NCBI RefSeq assembly: GCF_900113615.1
Contig: NZ_FOPZ01000004.1
Coordinates: forward strand, 124,001-188,000
Length of the DNA: 64,000 nucleotides
Source of the DNA: Halorubrum aquaticum
Lineage (GTDB): Archaea; Halobacteriota; Halobacteria; Halobacteriales; Haloferacaceae
Reading direction: 5' to 3'
Of the stretch, positions 54,834-63,504 are shown piece after piece (the first letter of the stretch is position 1; each line of letters opens with the position of its first letter). The notes under the pieces are model-generated. The model did not search any database. It was not told the DNA's origin and worked only from the letters and a program-made list of their open reading frames with translations. Position numbers and translations under genes: made by a program.

Positions 54834-55249
54834 CTATGGAATTCGGAATGGATTATACGCGTGGCTACTGTAGCTCACCGAGATTTTCGGTGCCGTCTTG
54901 CTTTTCGTCCCAGACTGTACGAGCAGATTACGGGGCTGCTCGTGTACGAGGATCCGGAGTCGGTAGAGTGAAACGACCACCTCACTGACGGCGTCCGCGT
55001 GATCGGCGCGGTATACGTTCTGCTCGCGCTTTTGGACCGCCGGCGTCGGAACGGATCGTGACCGACGACTGCTCCGACCGCACAATCCCTCGCACGGTCG
55101 GAAAGAACGGGTTCAGGGTGACAGCAGTCGATCTCGCGGACTGAGGTACGACCGTCGCGGTCGTCGGTCGTGACAAATCGAAGGAAGCCCCCCTCGTGGA
55201 GCAGTCCAGAGATCTCGTCGGAACGATCGCGTTCCATCAGGCTGACCAC
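54834..55249 (-). pseudogene. Possible decayed haloarchaeal gene
   Basis: GC-rich island in AT-rich surroundings. Minus-strand frames together read MERDRSDEISGLLHEGGFLR, REIDCCHPEPVLSD and, after a shift near 55010, ADHADAVSEVVVSLYRLRIL then VHEQPRNLLVQSGTK. The pieces have plausible codon use and helical character, but I cannot identify a family. Confidence 0.35.
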
Positions 55250-55574
55250 GCGTCACAATCCACCGTCAGATTCTCCGCAGCAACCGTGAAACACGAGTAC
55301 GACCATCCGTCTCGACGTACTCGCCCACAACGCCGGTCCCTCTACCGAGTCACGGCCCGGGAGCCTGGATAGAATCGAGATAACGTTTGGAGTGAATGAC
55401 CTGGTACCCTACCTCATGACATACGAGTTATTCGACGGATGTGAAACGAGATCTTGATGTACATATCTCGTACCTGAGTGATCCGTGGGCATCAAGCGAC
55501 GATAGACAACCTAAACGAAACTAGCAAGCAGTGCCGCAGCGATGACCGGCCACTGGTCTGTGCTAACATAAAAC
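55250..55574. other. Gene-free stretch before the deleted IS5 copy
   Basis: Nothing supported as a gene. It ends with CATAAAAC, the left target duplication of the IS5 copy. Confidence 0.3.
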
Positions 55575-56236
55575 GGCTCTGTAGTTTCGCTAGACGTGAA
55601 GCCGACGACTCCGTGATCTGGGTAGAAAGCGAAGAGACAGATCGGTGTGAGATCGGAAATCCGTCTCTTCACGCGTTGGCTAAGGCTAAATCAGTTGTCG
55701 CTAACCCGGACCCGCCTCTCCCTTCGGGGTCGGCGGGTTCGCAGAGTGGGCGATGCTCACCGTACATGTACTCCGCATCGAACAGGAAAATCCTACCGCG
55801 TCACCGTGGATTTGCTCTCAGAAATGCCCGGCGTGCTTGAAGAGATCGGATTCATCAGACTTCCACACTACACCGTGCTTCGCACGTGGTTTGAGCGGAT
55901 TCCGATCAAGACGTGGCGTGCGTTTTTCGGCGCGTCAGCCGAGAAACGCACCGATCCCGCTGCTATCGATTTGACTGGCTTTGACCGTGATCAGCCCAGC
56001 CGCCACTACGCCAACCGCACGAACTACCGCGTTCGAGCGCTGAAAGTCACGTACCACCAGCGCTCCATGTCAGAAACCGTCTTCTCGTCGGTTAAGCGCA
56101 CGCTCGGCTCCGCCGTGCGTGCGCGTAGCTGGTGGTTAGAGTTCCGTGAAATGCTGCTGAGAGCCACCGTCTACAACCTCCGTCGGAGAGTCCGATATCC
56201 GTGAAATCCGACGCGGTGTACCGAAACTACAGAGCA
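55575..56236 (+). mobile_element. Internally deleted IS5 (ISH1-like) element, 662 bp
   Basis: Left end GGCTCTGTAGTTTCG and right end CGAAACTACAGAGC, with 7 of 8 target bases matching (CATAAAAC at 55567-55574, CAGAAAAC at 56237-56244). It lacks about 264 bases relative to the intact copy at 1523-2448. The transposase frame at 55647-56204 joins RALKVT directly to YHQRSMSETVFSS, so the second catalytic Asp is lost. It can move only if another copy supplies transposase. Confidence 0.85.
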
Positions 56237-56244
56237 CAGAAAAC

Positions 56245-56870
56245 CATCGACGACAAGGCCCGTAACGTTCAGATAAGCTGGTTCTATGCGAAGCCGAACG
56301 CTTGTAATCAATTTTTCGGTACTCGGCTCGACGTGACTAAACGTATTTGAGAATTGGTTTGTTCGTCGTTTTACTTCACGAAAGATACGTTCGACGGCAT
56401 TCCGATTCCCATGTATGACATGTTTGAATCGGAGCCCATGACGGTGGCAGGCCGCCTGCAACCACGGAGCACCGTCGACGAGAAAGACCACGCCGTCGAT
56501 CAGATATTTCTCAGGCAGTTCAGAGAGAAACATCGAGGAAACCATGTTGGTTCTCGTCGGACGGAGCTGAACATGGAGCAGGCGTTTATGTCGGGATTGA
56601 CGGCAGCGTACAGCCAATATCGCTCAGAATTGAGCTGAATCACGGTTTCATCAACCGCGATGTGAGTTGGATCGGTACGATCTGTCGGCTGTAGATAGGC
56701 CTTCTGTAACCACCGATGAACGGTGATTGGATGCCGATCAGCACTCAACTTCTCAAGAATCGAGACGGTAACCGAAAGTGAGAATCCTGCTAAATGGATC
56801 GGATACCGACCGACCTTCATCGCCGACTCGCCTCTCGCTCCAGAGAATTTAACTCAATACAACCGCAATC
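56245..56870 (-). mobile_element. Decayed IS6-family element (second)
   Basis: Minus-strand transposase pieces MKVGRYPIHLAGFSLSVTVS, HIAVDETVIQLNSERYWLYA, VVFLVDGAPWLQAACHRHGL, and GNRNAVERIFREVKRRTNQF then SNTFSHVEPS show an IS6-family gene with frameshifts at about 56560 and 56280. It differs clearly from the IS6-type relic at 43789-44476. Terminal repeats are not clear. It directly follows the deleted IS5 copy. Confidence 0.65.
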
Positions 56871-56956
56871 GCTGCTGAGGAGGTCGAAACTGAGCATTGA
56901 CCACTCGATCTTTTGACCGCTTCATCCTTCAATCGAATCTTAATTGCGCCGAAAAA

Positions 56957-58204
56957 TTATTTAAGTTGAAAATACTCATTCATTAAAGAATCAAATTTTT
57001 CGATATCAACGAATATGTCCCTATCCTTTTTTCTTTTAATACTAACGATCTCGTCACCCTGATATGGAATATAATCATATCCAAGGATGTATGATATAAT
57101 ATAAAAGGGACCTTGAATAACATCATTAAATAGTTCTATAACAGTCAAATCATTCCCCCAAATGATATTTGTTAAGCCTGCTCCATGTGGAGAAATAACT
57201 CCATCAATAGAATTGAATAATACTACTTGTTCTTCTACAGACATTTCTTCACAATAGACAATATCTATCCCATATTTTGACAAAACTTCGGAAAATTCAC
57301 TATAATTACGGACTTTCCTCCCTTTCTCTGTTTTTTGTCTAGATACATATATCCAATTCTCCGCAAATTCAGAAGTCTCAATATTGTTAATGACAGATTC
57401 TTTCAGCCAGGATAATTGATTTTTTGTTGGCTCTGGATAGGAAGTTACTACAAAATTTTTCACATTTAATGGCTCTCTATTCCAATAATATCTATTCCGC
57501 TGTGGATATCCTAAAATATTCAATAATTCATCCACGTAATCTGGAATTGATTCAGGCAAGATTAAATCTACTGAATTGTTTGATATGTTTTCATAATATT
57601 TTATTCCTCTTAGTTTCAGTATTTCCTGTACTAGCCAGATGTAATAGTTACTATATTCATAATTCAATATCGCTCCGGTATCTATCCTTTTTGGATCGCT
57701 ACTATTATCGGAAATATGATCCAAGCGATTATGTGTTGTAGTTATGAATTCTTGGGGGAGATCAGATAAATACTCACCCAGTCGCTTATATACTAGACCT
57801 TGAGATCCGTGAGCAAAACAGTGTACATCTTTAATGACATCACCCTCGCTAGTGAATGCGATTGGTTGTGAACCTCTAACCATCACATCATCTTCTACTG
57901 TAACAAAGGGATCTTCGAATTTAAAATTTCTACGTCTGATAGACTCACCACATAGTTTCGTTTCCATGAATTCGTCTATTTCAGCCATGTGGATATCATG
58001 GGAATTTTCTTTCAAATACCAAAATTTGTGAGAATTACGTTCAATACTACTCACACGACTAAAGGAAGTGTTTTCGCATAATATTTTCACGATCATATAC
58101 GATAATTCTTTTTCTAAAAATGACGGAGATTTTTTTAATAAACTTATTATTCCTTGATTTATATATATTCTCTTACTAGATACTAATATCTTTTTCCAAT
58201 TCAT
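56957..58204 (-). CDS. Glycosyltransferase family 61
   Basis: 415 residues, AT-rich. The C-terminal part is typical of GT61: WIYVSRQKTEKGRKVRNYSEFSEVLSKYGIDIVYCEEMSVEEQVVLFNSIDGVISPHGAGLTNIIWGN. The SPHGAGLTN loop is the family hallmark. The N-terminal part has no signal peptide. Bacterial and archaeal members are poorly studied; eukaryotic ones transfer xylose or GlcNAc. It probably adds a sugar to the surface glycan. Confidence 0.8.
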   Translation of the reverse strand: MNWKKILVSSKRIYINQGIISLLKKSPSFLEKELSYMIVKILCENTSFSRVSSIERNSHKFWYLKENSHDIHMAEIDEFMETKLCGESIRRRNFKFEDPFVTVEDDVMVRGSQPIAFTSEGDVIKDVHCFAHGSQGLVYKRLGEYLSDLPQEFITTTHNRLDHISDNSSDPKRIDTGAILNYEYSNYYIWLVQEILKLRGIKYYENISNNSVDLILPESIPDYVDELLNILGYPQRNRYYWNREPLNVKNFVVTSYPEPTKNQLSWLKESVINNIETSEFAENWIYVSRQKTEKGRKVRNYSEFSEVLSKYGIDIVYCEEMSVEEQVVLFNSIDGVISPHGAGLTNIIWGNDLTVIELFNDVIQGPFYIISYILGYDYIPYQGDEIVSIKRKKDRDIFVDIEKFDSLMNEYFQLK

Positions 58205-58362
58205 TATCTAGACAGATAGTTGGGATCAAAATGACTTTGTCGGTATTCTTCTTTGAACAATACATTAAATTTAATAATTAGAAACACAATATTGATTAAA
58301 ATCGACCATCACTATCGACTATATCTATAATATTGTTTGATTTAACAGATCAACAGGGAGTG

Positions 58363-59187
58363 TCAATTCCGAAGTACTTGTTTGTACAGCACTCCACGGA
58401 TACAGGCTGGAAGCAATCTTATAGGAAGACGAATGAGGAGATTAAGCATGAATCTGTGAAAAGTTATCGAGCCCATTTGTAACAACCGCTTCTGGACCGC
58501 ATAATCGAGTTTCGCGTATGAAATACCCCCACGGCGGTAATAGAGATCATCGCCGGCATGGCACTTGACCAGTACGGTGGGAACGTTCTCCAACGTATAC
58601 CCCTGAGACAGCATACGCATCCACAACTCGTAATCTTGCATCGACCGTAGCGACCGATAGTTTCCTGCTTCAATCACAGCACTCCGGCGGAACATCACGC
58701 TTGGATGGTTCATTGGGCATCGAAATCGACCCATAGAAGCGATGTCTTCACAGGTAGTTGGCACTTCTCGAATCTGATTTAGATCGTCCGGATCTCGATC
58801 AAATTCCCCTATGTACCCGCCGAGAACGTCTGTCTCCGGATTATCACCCAAATAATCGAGCTGCTGTTCGAACCGGTCTTCCACCGCGAGGTCGTCGGAA
58901 TCCATCCGGGCGATCCACTCGTGAGAACACGTCTCGACGCCGTGGTTCAGCGCAGCTCCTAATCCCTGGTTCGTTGAAAGAGCCGTTCGACTGAACAGAT
59001 CCGGATGTGCCGACTCGAAGTCGTCGAGAGTCGCTTCGAGTTCGGCAGTCAGTGGTCCGTCAGCGACCACGACGATCTCGTCGGGTCGTACCGTCTGATC
59101 GATCACGCTCTGGAGGGCTCGCGACAGGTCATCAAGATCGTCGCCCTCGTACGTCGCGATCAGAACCGAGAACTGTCGGTCAGACAT
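58363..59187 (-). CDS. Glycosyltransferase family 2 (GT-A)
   Basis: 274 residues: FSVLIATYEGDDLDDLSRALQSVIDQTVRPDEIVVVADGP, NQGLGAALNHGVETCSHEWIARMDSDDLAVEDRFEQQL with the metal-binding DSDD (about 98), CPMNHPSVMFRRSAV, MQDYELWMRML, and a C-terminal amphipathic or membrane-associated stretch. More GC-rich than the GT61 gene, so acquired separately. An inverting transferase that uses a nucleotide sugar. Confidence 0.88.
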   Translation of the reverse strand: MSDRQFSVLIATYEGDDLDDLSRALQSVIDQTVRPDEIVVVADGPLTAELEATLDDFESAHPDLFSRTALSTNQGLGAALNHGVETCSHEWIARMDSDDLAVEDRFEQQLDYLGDNPETDVLGGYIGEFDRDPDDLNQIREVPTTCEDIASMGRFRCPMNHPSVMFRRSAVIEAGNYRSLRSMQDYELWMRMLSQGYTLENVPTVLVKCHAGDDLYYRRGGISYAKLDYAVQKRLLQMGSITFHRFMLNLLIRLPIRLLPACIRGVLYKQVLRN

Positions 59188-59189
59188 GG

Positions 59190-59393
59190 CTAGAAGTACA
59201 GCATGAGGGTTCGTTCGGCTCGACTGGTCTTCCTTCGTCGAAATTGGAAAGCGTCACTTCGTCCACCCGCGTCGTGAGAACGGTCACGTCGTGACCCATC
59301 GCGGCCTGGTCTCTCGACATCGCGTGAACGTGGTAGCCCCCCCCCGCCCTTCGTATCGGGATAGATCCACGACGCGACCCGGAGGATTTGCAT
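59190..59393 (-). pseudogene. N-terminal remnant of a GT4 glycosyltransferase with a G9 frameshift
   Basis: Starts MQILRVASWIYPDTKGGG, the N-terminus of a GT4 enzyme, then shifts frame in a run of nine G (minus strand; C at 59337-59345). Removing one G continues as YHVHAMSRDQAAMGHDVTVL. After about 60 codons the gene is lost at the boundary with the GT2 gene. Because the rest of the gene is gone, changes in the G run could not restore a full enzyme. Confidence 0.65.
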
Positions 59394-59503
59394 TACGCCC
59401 CCCTACCGAACGCCCGCAAACAAACGTACCGATCCGCACTGCTCGAACCCGATCCGTCGTCCGACACCGAAGACGTAATGCGAATTCTGCTCGATGACCG
59501 GAC

Positions 59504-60439
59504 ATGAACGACAAACGCGTCCTCGTGACGGGCGGCGCGGGCTTCATCGGCTCGAACCTCGCGAACTGCCTCGCGGCGGACAACGACGTGATCGCCGTCG
59601 ACGACACGTACCTCGGCGACCCGGACAACCTCGACGAAGCGGTGAAATTCGTCGAGGCCTCGGTCCTCGAGGACGACTACCCCGCCGACGTCGACGTCGT
59701 CTTCCACCTCGCCGCGCTCTCCTCGCGCAACATGTACGAGGCGGACCCCCAGCGCGGCTGCCGCGTCAACGTCGAGGGCTTCATCAACACGGTTGAGCGC
59801 GCCCGCGAGCAGGGCTGTGAGACCGTCGTCTACGCCACCACCTCCTCTATCTACGGCAGTCGCACCGAGCCCTCGCCCGAAAGCATGGCCGTCGAGGCGC
59901 ACACCGCCTACGAGGCCTCCAAGCTCGCCCGCGAGCGCTACGCCGAGTACTACGCCAACCACCACGACATGAACATGGCGGGACTGCGCTTCTTCTCCGT
60001 CTACCAGGGCTTCGCCGGCAACGAGGAACACAAAGGCGAGTACGCCAACACGGTCGCGCAGTTCGCGGACGCGATCGCCCGCGGCGAGGCCCCCGAGCTG
60101 TTTGGCGACGGCAGCCAGACGCGCGACTTCACCCACGTCGCGGACGTCGCCCGCGCCTGCGAGCTCGCCGCCGACGAGGAGCTCACCGGCGTCTACAACG
60201 TCGGCACCGAGGAGGCGTACTCCTTCAACGAGATGGTCGACCTCATCAACGACGCGCTCGGCACCGATATCGACCCCGTCTACATCGAGTGCCCCTTCGA
60301 CGGCTACGTCCACGACACCATGGCCGACGCCTCCAAGTTCCGCGAGGCCACCGGCTGGGAGCCTGAGATCGGCTTCCGGGAGGGCGTCGAACGCGTCTGT
60401 GCGCCCTACCGCGAGGCTGACGCTCTCGAGACGAACTAG
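59504..60439 (+). CDS. NAD-dependent sugar epimerase/dehydratase
   Basis: 311 residues, very GC-rich. Rossmann TGGAGFIGSNLAN (9-21), VFHLAALSSRNM, ATTSSIYGSRT, the catalytic Tyr and Lys in AYEASKLARERYAEYY, LRFFSVYQGF, and LFGDGSQTRDFTHVADVA. The usual GPR after VYG is VYQGFAGN. A UDP-sugar epimerase or dehydratase, most likely for the glycan. Its last codons are copied at 61606-61740 and 63356-63434. Confidence 0.85.
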   Translation: MNDKRVLVTGGAGFIGSNLANCLAADNDVIAVDDTYLGDPDNLDEAVKFVEASVLEDDYPADVDVVFHLAALSSRNMYEADPQRGCRVNVEGFINTVERAREQGCETVVYATTSSIYGSRTEPSPESMAVEAHTAYEASKLARERYAEYYANHHDMNMAGLRFFSVYQGFAGNEEHKGEYANTVAQFADAIARGEAPELFGDGSQTRDFTHVADVARACELAADEELTGVYNVGTEEAYSFNEMVDLINDALGTDIDPVYIECPFDGYVHDTMADASKFREATGWEPEIGFREGVERVCAPYREADALETN

Positions 60440-60517
60440 CGGGGCGCGACCGGCGGGGAAAGCGGGACGCGACTGATGCGGAAAGCGGGCCGTTTCGAGC
60501 TACTCCGTGGTCTCGGT
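60364..60517 (+). repeat. Epimerase 3' end, unit 1 (R1)
   Basis: The gene's own last 25 codons (reading EIGFREGVERVCAPYREADA then LETN and stop) and about 80 bases after the stop. It shares the tail with R2 (61606-61740) and R3 (63356-63434), including GGGACGCGAC after the stop. R1 and R2 also share GAAAGCG and a TTTCGA-x-CT-x-CTCCGTGG segment. Confidence 0.85.
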
Positions 60518-60583
60518 CATGCGTCCATCCCGTGAATCGCGTTCGAAAGCGAGCGTGTGTTCGTCTTGTGACCGCCTGAGGAT

Positions 60584-60979
60584 TCAGTAGGTCTCGACCG
60601 ACACACCTAACGCTTCGAAGTCAGCCACGTTATCCGTCAGGACTGCGTCATCGAGGACGGCCGCCATCGCGGCGATGTACCCGTCGTTCGCTCCGACGCC
60701 GGTGTCCCCGCCGACACGATCGTCCGCCTTCGCGAGGAGTTCTCCGGCCGTCCGCGCGATCTCTTCGTCGACGTCGATGCGCGGATATCCAAGGAGGCGG
60801 TTTCGGACCTCCTGGGTGGTTGTATCGCTACGTACCGTGGCGACACCGTAGTACGCCTCGGCGACCACCGGCGTCGGGAGCCACTGCATCTCGCCGTTCT
60901 CGACGAGTTCAGCGCCCTTGGAGAACGCGTCCGGGTCCGCCGCCATCAGATCGAAGAGGTACGAGGAGTCGATGATCAT
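60584..60979 (-). CDS. vapC: VapC-type PIN-domain toxin
   Basis: 131 residues: MIIDSSYLFDLMA (first Asp), VAEAYYGV (Glu), GANDGYIAAMAAV (third site) and DAVLTDNVADFEALG (fourth). Start overlaps the antitoxin stop (ATGA at 60976-60979). This is the textbook VapC pattern; expected to cleave tRNA or rRNA. Confidence 0.88.
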   Translation of the reverse strand: MIIDSSYLFDLMAADPDAFSKGAELVENGEMQWLPTPVVAEAYYGVATVRSDTTTQEVRNRLLGYPRIDVDEEIARTAGELLAKADDRVGGDTGVGANDGYIAAMAAVLDDAVLTDNVADFEALGVSVETY

Positions 60980-61224
60980 TCGCTCGTCGTCCCGCTGTCG
61001 AAGGTGCTGCGGGCGGCATCGAGGCGGTCACGGTCACCCTCGCGGAGACGGTTGACCGCCTCCTTAGCCGCCTCGGCCTCCCGTTCGGTCAGGAGCCCGG
61101 CGACGTCGTCGGGATGTGGTCCGCGCGTCATCCGGCGCAACGTCTCCTCCATCGTCTCGTCGTCCTTCTTGTGGGCGTTCAGCCACTCGTGATACTCCTC
61201 CGAGACCCGGATGGTTTTGACCAT
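60976..61224 (-). CDS. vapB: VapB-type antitoxin
   Basis: 82 residues from the ATG at 61224, which follows a TATATTGGGATATATGGG segment that suits a promoter. KTIRVSEEYHEWLNAHKKDDETMEETLRRM resembles the ribbon-helix-helix/DUF7557-type archaeal VapB, followed by a helical acidic tail that binds the toxin. The longer frame upstream is Arg-rich and not credible. Confidence 0.85.
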   Translation of the reverse strand: MVKTIRVSEEYHEWLNAHKKDDETMEETLRRMTRGPHPDDVAGLLTEREAEAAKEAVNRLREGDRDRLDAARSTFDSGTTSE

Positions 61225-61297
61225 GTCATATATTGGGATATATGGGTCTAAGAGTGTTTTGCCGCGGATAACGAATACCCAGCCGTTCCATACGATT

Positions 61298-61334
61298 GAC
61301 ATCCTCCCCTCACTCAAGCGCGAGGCTTTCTCCT
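61298..61334 (+). mobile_element. Hairpin end of a lost IS200/IS605 (TnpB) element
   Basis: GACATCCTCCCCTCACTCAA followed by GCGCGAGGCTTTCTCC has the CCTCCCC...GAGGCTT form usual at the end of haloarchaeal TnpB elements. Related end at 52244-52275. No transposase gene nearby. Confidence 0.4.
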
Positions 61335-61385
61335 TGACTTTCCTAACAGTAGTCACCGATGAGCTTTCAGACGAATACTGCTGAG

Positions 61386-61490
61386 TTACTCCGCGTCCTC
61401 GTCGTCGTCGTCGTCCGCGAGAGCGTCGTATAACTCGGCGTGTTCCTCGACGTCTTTCGCCATGTCTCGCTCGCTCTCCCAGTTCATCAT
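61386..61490 (-). CDS. Small acidic protein, 34 residues
   Basis: ATG at 61488-61490 (a second ATG follows at once), reading MMNWESERDMAKDVEEHAEL and ending in a run of six Asp and EDAE before TAA. Intact and with haloarchaeal codon use. It may be a small protein or a remnant of a larger acidic one. Confidence 0.35.
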   Translation of the reverse strand: MMNWESERDMAKDVEEHAELYDALADDDDDEDAE

Positions 61491-61605
61491 ACTCGAGGAT
61501 AGGGTACGTACTCGTGAGAAGTGTTGCTGATGGACGGTCAATGCTCACATTCGACGAGGAGATCCCTAAGGTGGCGCGATCGGAGATGTGTCTCTGCCGT
61601 ACACA

Positions 61606-61740
61606 CGGAGATCGACTTCGCGGAGGGCGTCGAACGCGTCCGTGCGCCGTATCGTGAGGCCGACGCTCCCGGGACGAACGAGGCGGGACGCGACAACGTA
61701 GAAAGCGAAACAGTTTCGAACTGCTCCGTGGCCTTCGGTC
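61606..61740 (+). repeat. Epimerase 3' end, unit 2 (R2)
   Basis: Reads EIDFAEGVERVRAPYREADA then PGTN, but the stop codon has become GAG, so the frame runs on. Closely similar to the epimerase end at 60364-60517 and, in its PGTN ending, even closer to R3. It separates the vapBC module from the MazF/HTH module. Confidence 0.8.
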
Positions 61741-61749
61741 TACTGCCGG

Positions 61750-62091
61750 TTACGGAATGAGAGAGATCAGTGACTTTTTCAGCAGTCTTCGCCCCGATTC
61801 CGTGAGTTCGCCTTTCGTATTTCCATTCATGATCGTCCCGGGGGCGATCGTGTATAGTGCCCACGCCATCAGGTACGACGTGTCGGTGAAGGAGATGCCG
61901 TCGAGATGCTCGTCTGTGAGCTCCGGTGTGGTTTGCTGGTACGCTCCGGCGCTCGTTCCGACACACATCACGGTACAATCGGTGGCACTGAACGGGTGTG
62001 TCTCGTGAGCGAGCACGACGACCGGTCTCTGGGGGTGGGCACCCGTCGGATCCCGTGCCCAGCAAACGTCTCCTGCTGAGAGCTTACTCAT
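61750..62091 (-). CDS. MazF/PemK-like toxin
   Basis: 113 residues: LSAGDVCWARDPTGAHPQRPVVVLAHETHPFSATDCTVMCVGTSAG matches the N-terminal beta barrel of the MazF/PemK family (PF02452). MazF proteins are sequence-specific endoribonucleases. The start overlaps the upstream HTH gene by eight bases, so it is coupled to its likely antitoxin. Confidence 0.75.
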   Translation of the reverse strand: MSKLSAGDVCWARDPTGAHPQRPVVVLAHETHPFSATDCTVMCVGTSAGAYQQTTPELTDEHLDGISFTDTSYLMAWALYTIAPGTIMNGNTKGELTESGRRLLKKSLISLIP

Positions 62092-62497
62092 CCAATCCGT
62101 CCATCTCGTTCTCTAGCGCGTCCAGCTCCGCATCGAGTTCCTCATCAGTCCGACCGTCACCGATCCGTTTCTCGGGGGTCTCGGGAGTGGTCTCCTCGTC
62201 GCGGTGGTGACCGAACAGCCGATGTGTTTGGTCGAGACTGGAGACGTACCGCCGGATATCTTCACGGTCACCGAGGGCGTGGTAGTAGCCGTCATCGGTC
62301 TTCCCCAGATAGTCGTCGTCGTAGAGACGTTTGAGCGTGGTCGTGGCGGTTCCCCGAGGGATGTCGAGGGCCTCCGTGACGTCTTTGGGAGAGTATCCCC
62401 ACTCGGGGTGTTGATAGAGGTATTTCACGATATCCGACTTCGTGGTCCCCGGTCGAAGGGCGAGTTCGGGGTCGTGGTCCTTGAGGAGTATTGGCAT
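62084..62497 (-). CDS. Winged-HTH protein, likely antitoxin of the MazF-like toxin
   Basis: 137 residues from the ATG at 62497 (the frame is open to 62551, but those codons read out of family). Winged helix at about 17-70 (TTKSDIVKYLYQHPEWGYSPKDVTEALDIPRGTATTTLKRLYDDDYL), then a long acidic tail (DEELDAELDALENEMDGLDE) that would cover the toxin. HTH + MazF-type pairing is unlike the usual AbrB-type MazE but is seen in archaea. Confidence 0.7.
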   Translation of the reverse strand: MPILLKDHDPELALRPGTTKSDIVKYLYQHPEWGYSPKDVTEALDIPRGTATTTLKRLYDDDYLGKTDDGYYHALGDREDIRRYVSSLDQTHRLFGHHRDEETTPETPEKRIGDGRTDEELDAELDALENEMDGLDE

Positions 62498-62573
62498 TGT
62501 GTATTCGTATGTAGTTGATTGTATTAGAAAACCGTTTCGGTCAGAGTACACACATCAAGGATCGCTGAGCCGC

Positions 62574-62975
62574 TCACACACCGTCTTCACGAAATCGCTT
62601 CACGGTCACGTCGACGTCGTCGAAATCGTCGTCAGCACCCGTGTAGGCTGTCGCCCCCTCCATCGCTGCTGTGGCTAGCGTGAAGGCGTCTCCGAGTGCG
62701 ACGTTGTAGTCGCGTTTGTGATCGGCGGCCGATTCCCAGACGTCTTCGGCGGTAACGACATCGCACCAGTTTCGAATCCGAGTTACGTATGCCTGCGCCG
62801 TCTGCGGGTCGTCTCGTCCGCATACGTATCGCACTTCGGTACACGTCACCGTATTCACTGACCCCTTCAGCCGGCCGTCTTCTACGCGGTCGATGACTGC
62901 TTCGACGGCATCACTCCCGGGCTCGTCCCAGTAATAGGCGATCAGCGGTTCCGCATCGAACACGACGTGATCCAT
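62574..62975 (-). CDS. vapC: VapC-type PIN-domain toxin
   Basis: 133 residues: VVFDAEPLIAYYWDE (first Asp), CTEVRYV (Glu), ALGDAFTLATAAM (third) and TAYTGADDDFDDVDV (last acidic site). One-base overlap with the antitoxin stop. Typical of the AbrB-partnered VapC group. Confidence 0.85.
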   Translation of the reverse strand: MDHVVFDAEPLIAYYWDEPGSDAVEAVIDRVEDGRLKGSVNTVTCTEVRYVCGRDDPQTAQAYVTRIRNWCDVVTAEDVWESAADHKRDYNVALGDAFTLATAAMEGATAYTGADDDFDDVDVTVKRFREDGV

Positions 62976-63244
62976 CAGTCGTCTCGCTCGAGGCGTTGAC
63001 TTCGCTCCTCGTCGACCTCCCGCTCCTCACGAAGGATGGCCGTCCCGCGCTCTGCCGTGGTTGCTGCTCCACGGAAGTCTTGGAGGCTGGGGAGTGGTTC
63101 GACGACGATCTCTCCCTGCTCGTTTTCGTGGATGCGGACCCTGCTTCCCGGTTCGATTCCGTGCTTCTCCCGGAGTTCTTTGGGGATCGTCGCCTGACCT
63201 TTCTGACTCAGGCTCACGATTCGACCTCCGTTAGTTGTACTCAT
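62975..63244 (-). CDS. vapB: AbrB/SpoVT-type antitoxin (VapB)
   Basis: 89 residues from the ATG at 63244. SLSQKGQATIPKELREKHGIEPGSRVRIHENEQGEIVVEPL is the swapped-hairpin AbrB domain, and the last 35 residues are a charged helix that would bind the VapC partner. TATAGTACTACTTTTCAATATAC just upstream (63245-63267) is AT-rich and promoter-like. Confidence 0.88.
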   Translation of the reverse strand: MSTTNGGRIVSLSQKGQATIPKELREKHGIEPGSRVRIHENEQGEIVVEPLPSLQDFRGAATTAERGTAILREEREVDEERSQRLERDD

Positions 63245-63355
63245 TATAGTACTACTTTTCAATATACTACCTTGAACCTTTCGTCAGTCATGGTTTGAAT
63301 CTCGCCGCTCTGTCGGTTGCGCACGTCAAATCACGCTCTGTGAGCGCGAACGCCA

Positions 63356-63434
63356 GTTCCGGGAGGGCGTCGAGCGCGTCCGTGCGCCCTACCGCGAGGC
63401 CGACGCGCCCGGGACGAACTAATGGGACGCGACC
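63356..63434 (+). repeat. Epimerase 3' end, unit 3 (R3)
   Basis: In frame it reads FREGVERVRAPYREADAPGT then N and a TAA. Many differences from R1 are silent, and it shares PGTN with R2. It separates the AbrB/VapC module from the DUF433 gene. Confidence 0.85.
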
Positions 63435-63504
63435 CGAGGTGTCTCTCGTTCGGAGAACGAGTTCCATGCTCGTATTTTTATTGTCGGCACGCATACGCAG
63501 TCAC

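Noticed and set aside
59337-59345. Active phase-variation switch
   Set aside because: The downstream two-thirds of the gene are missing, so changing the G-run length could not restore an enzyme.
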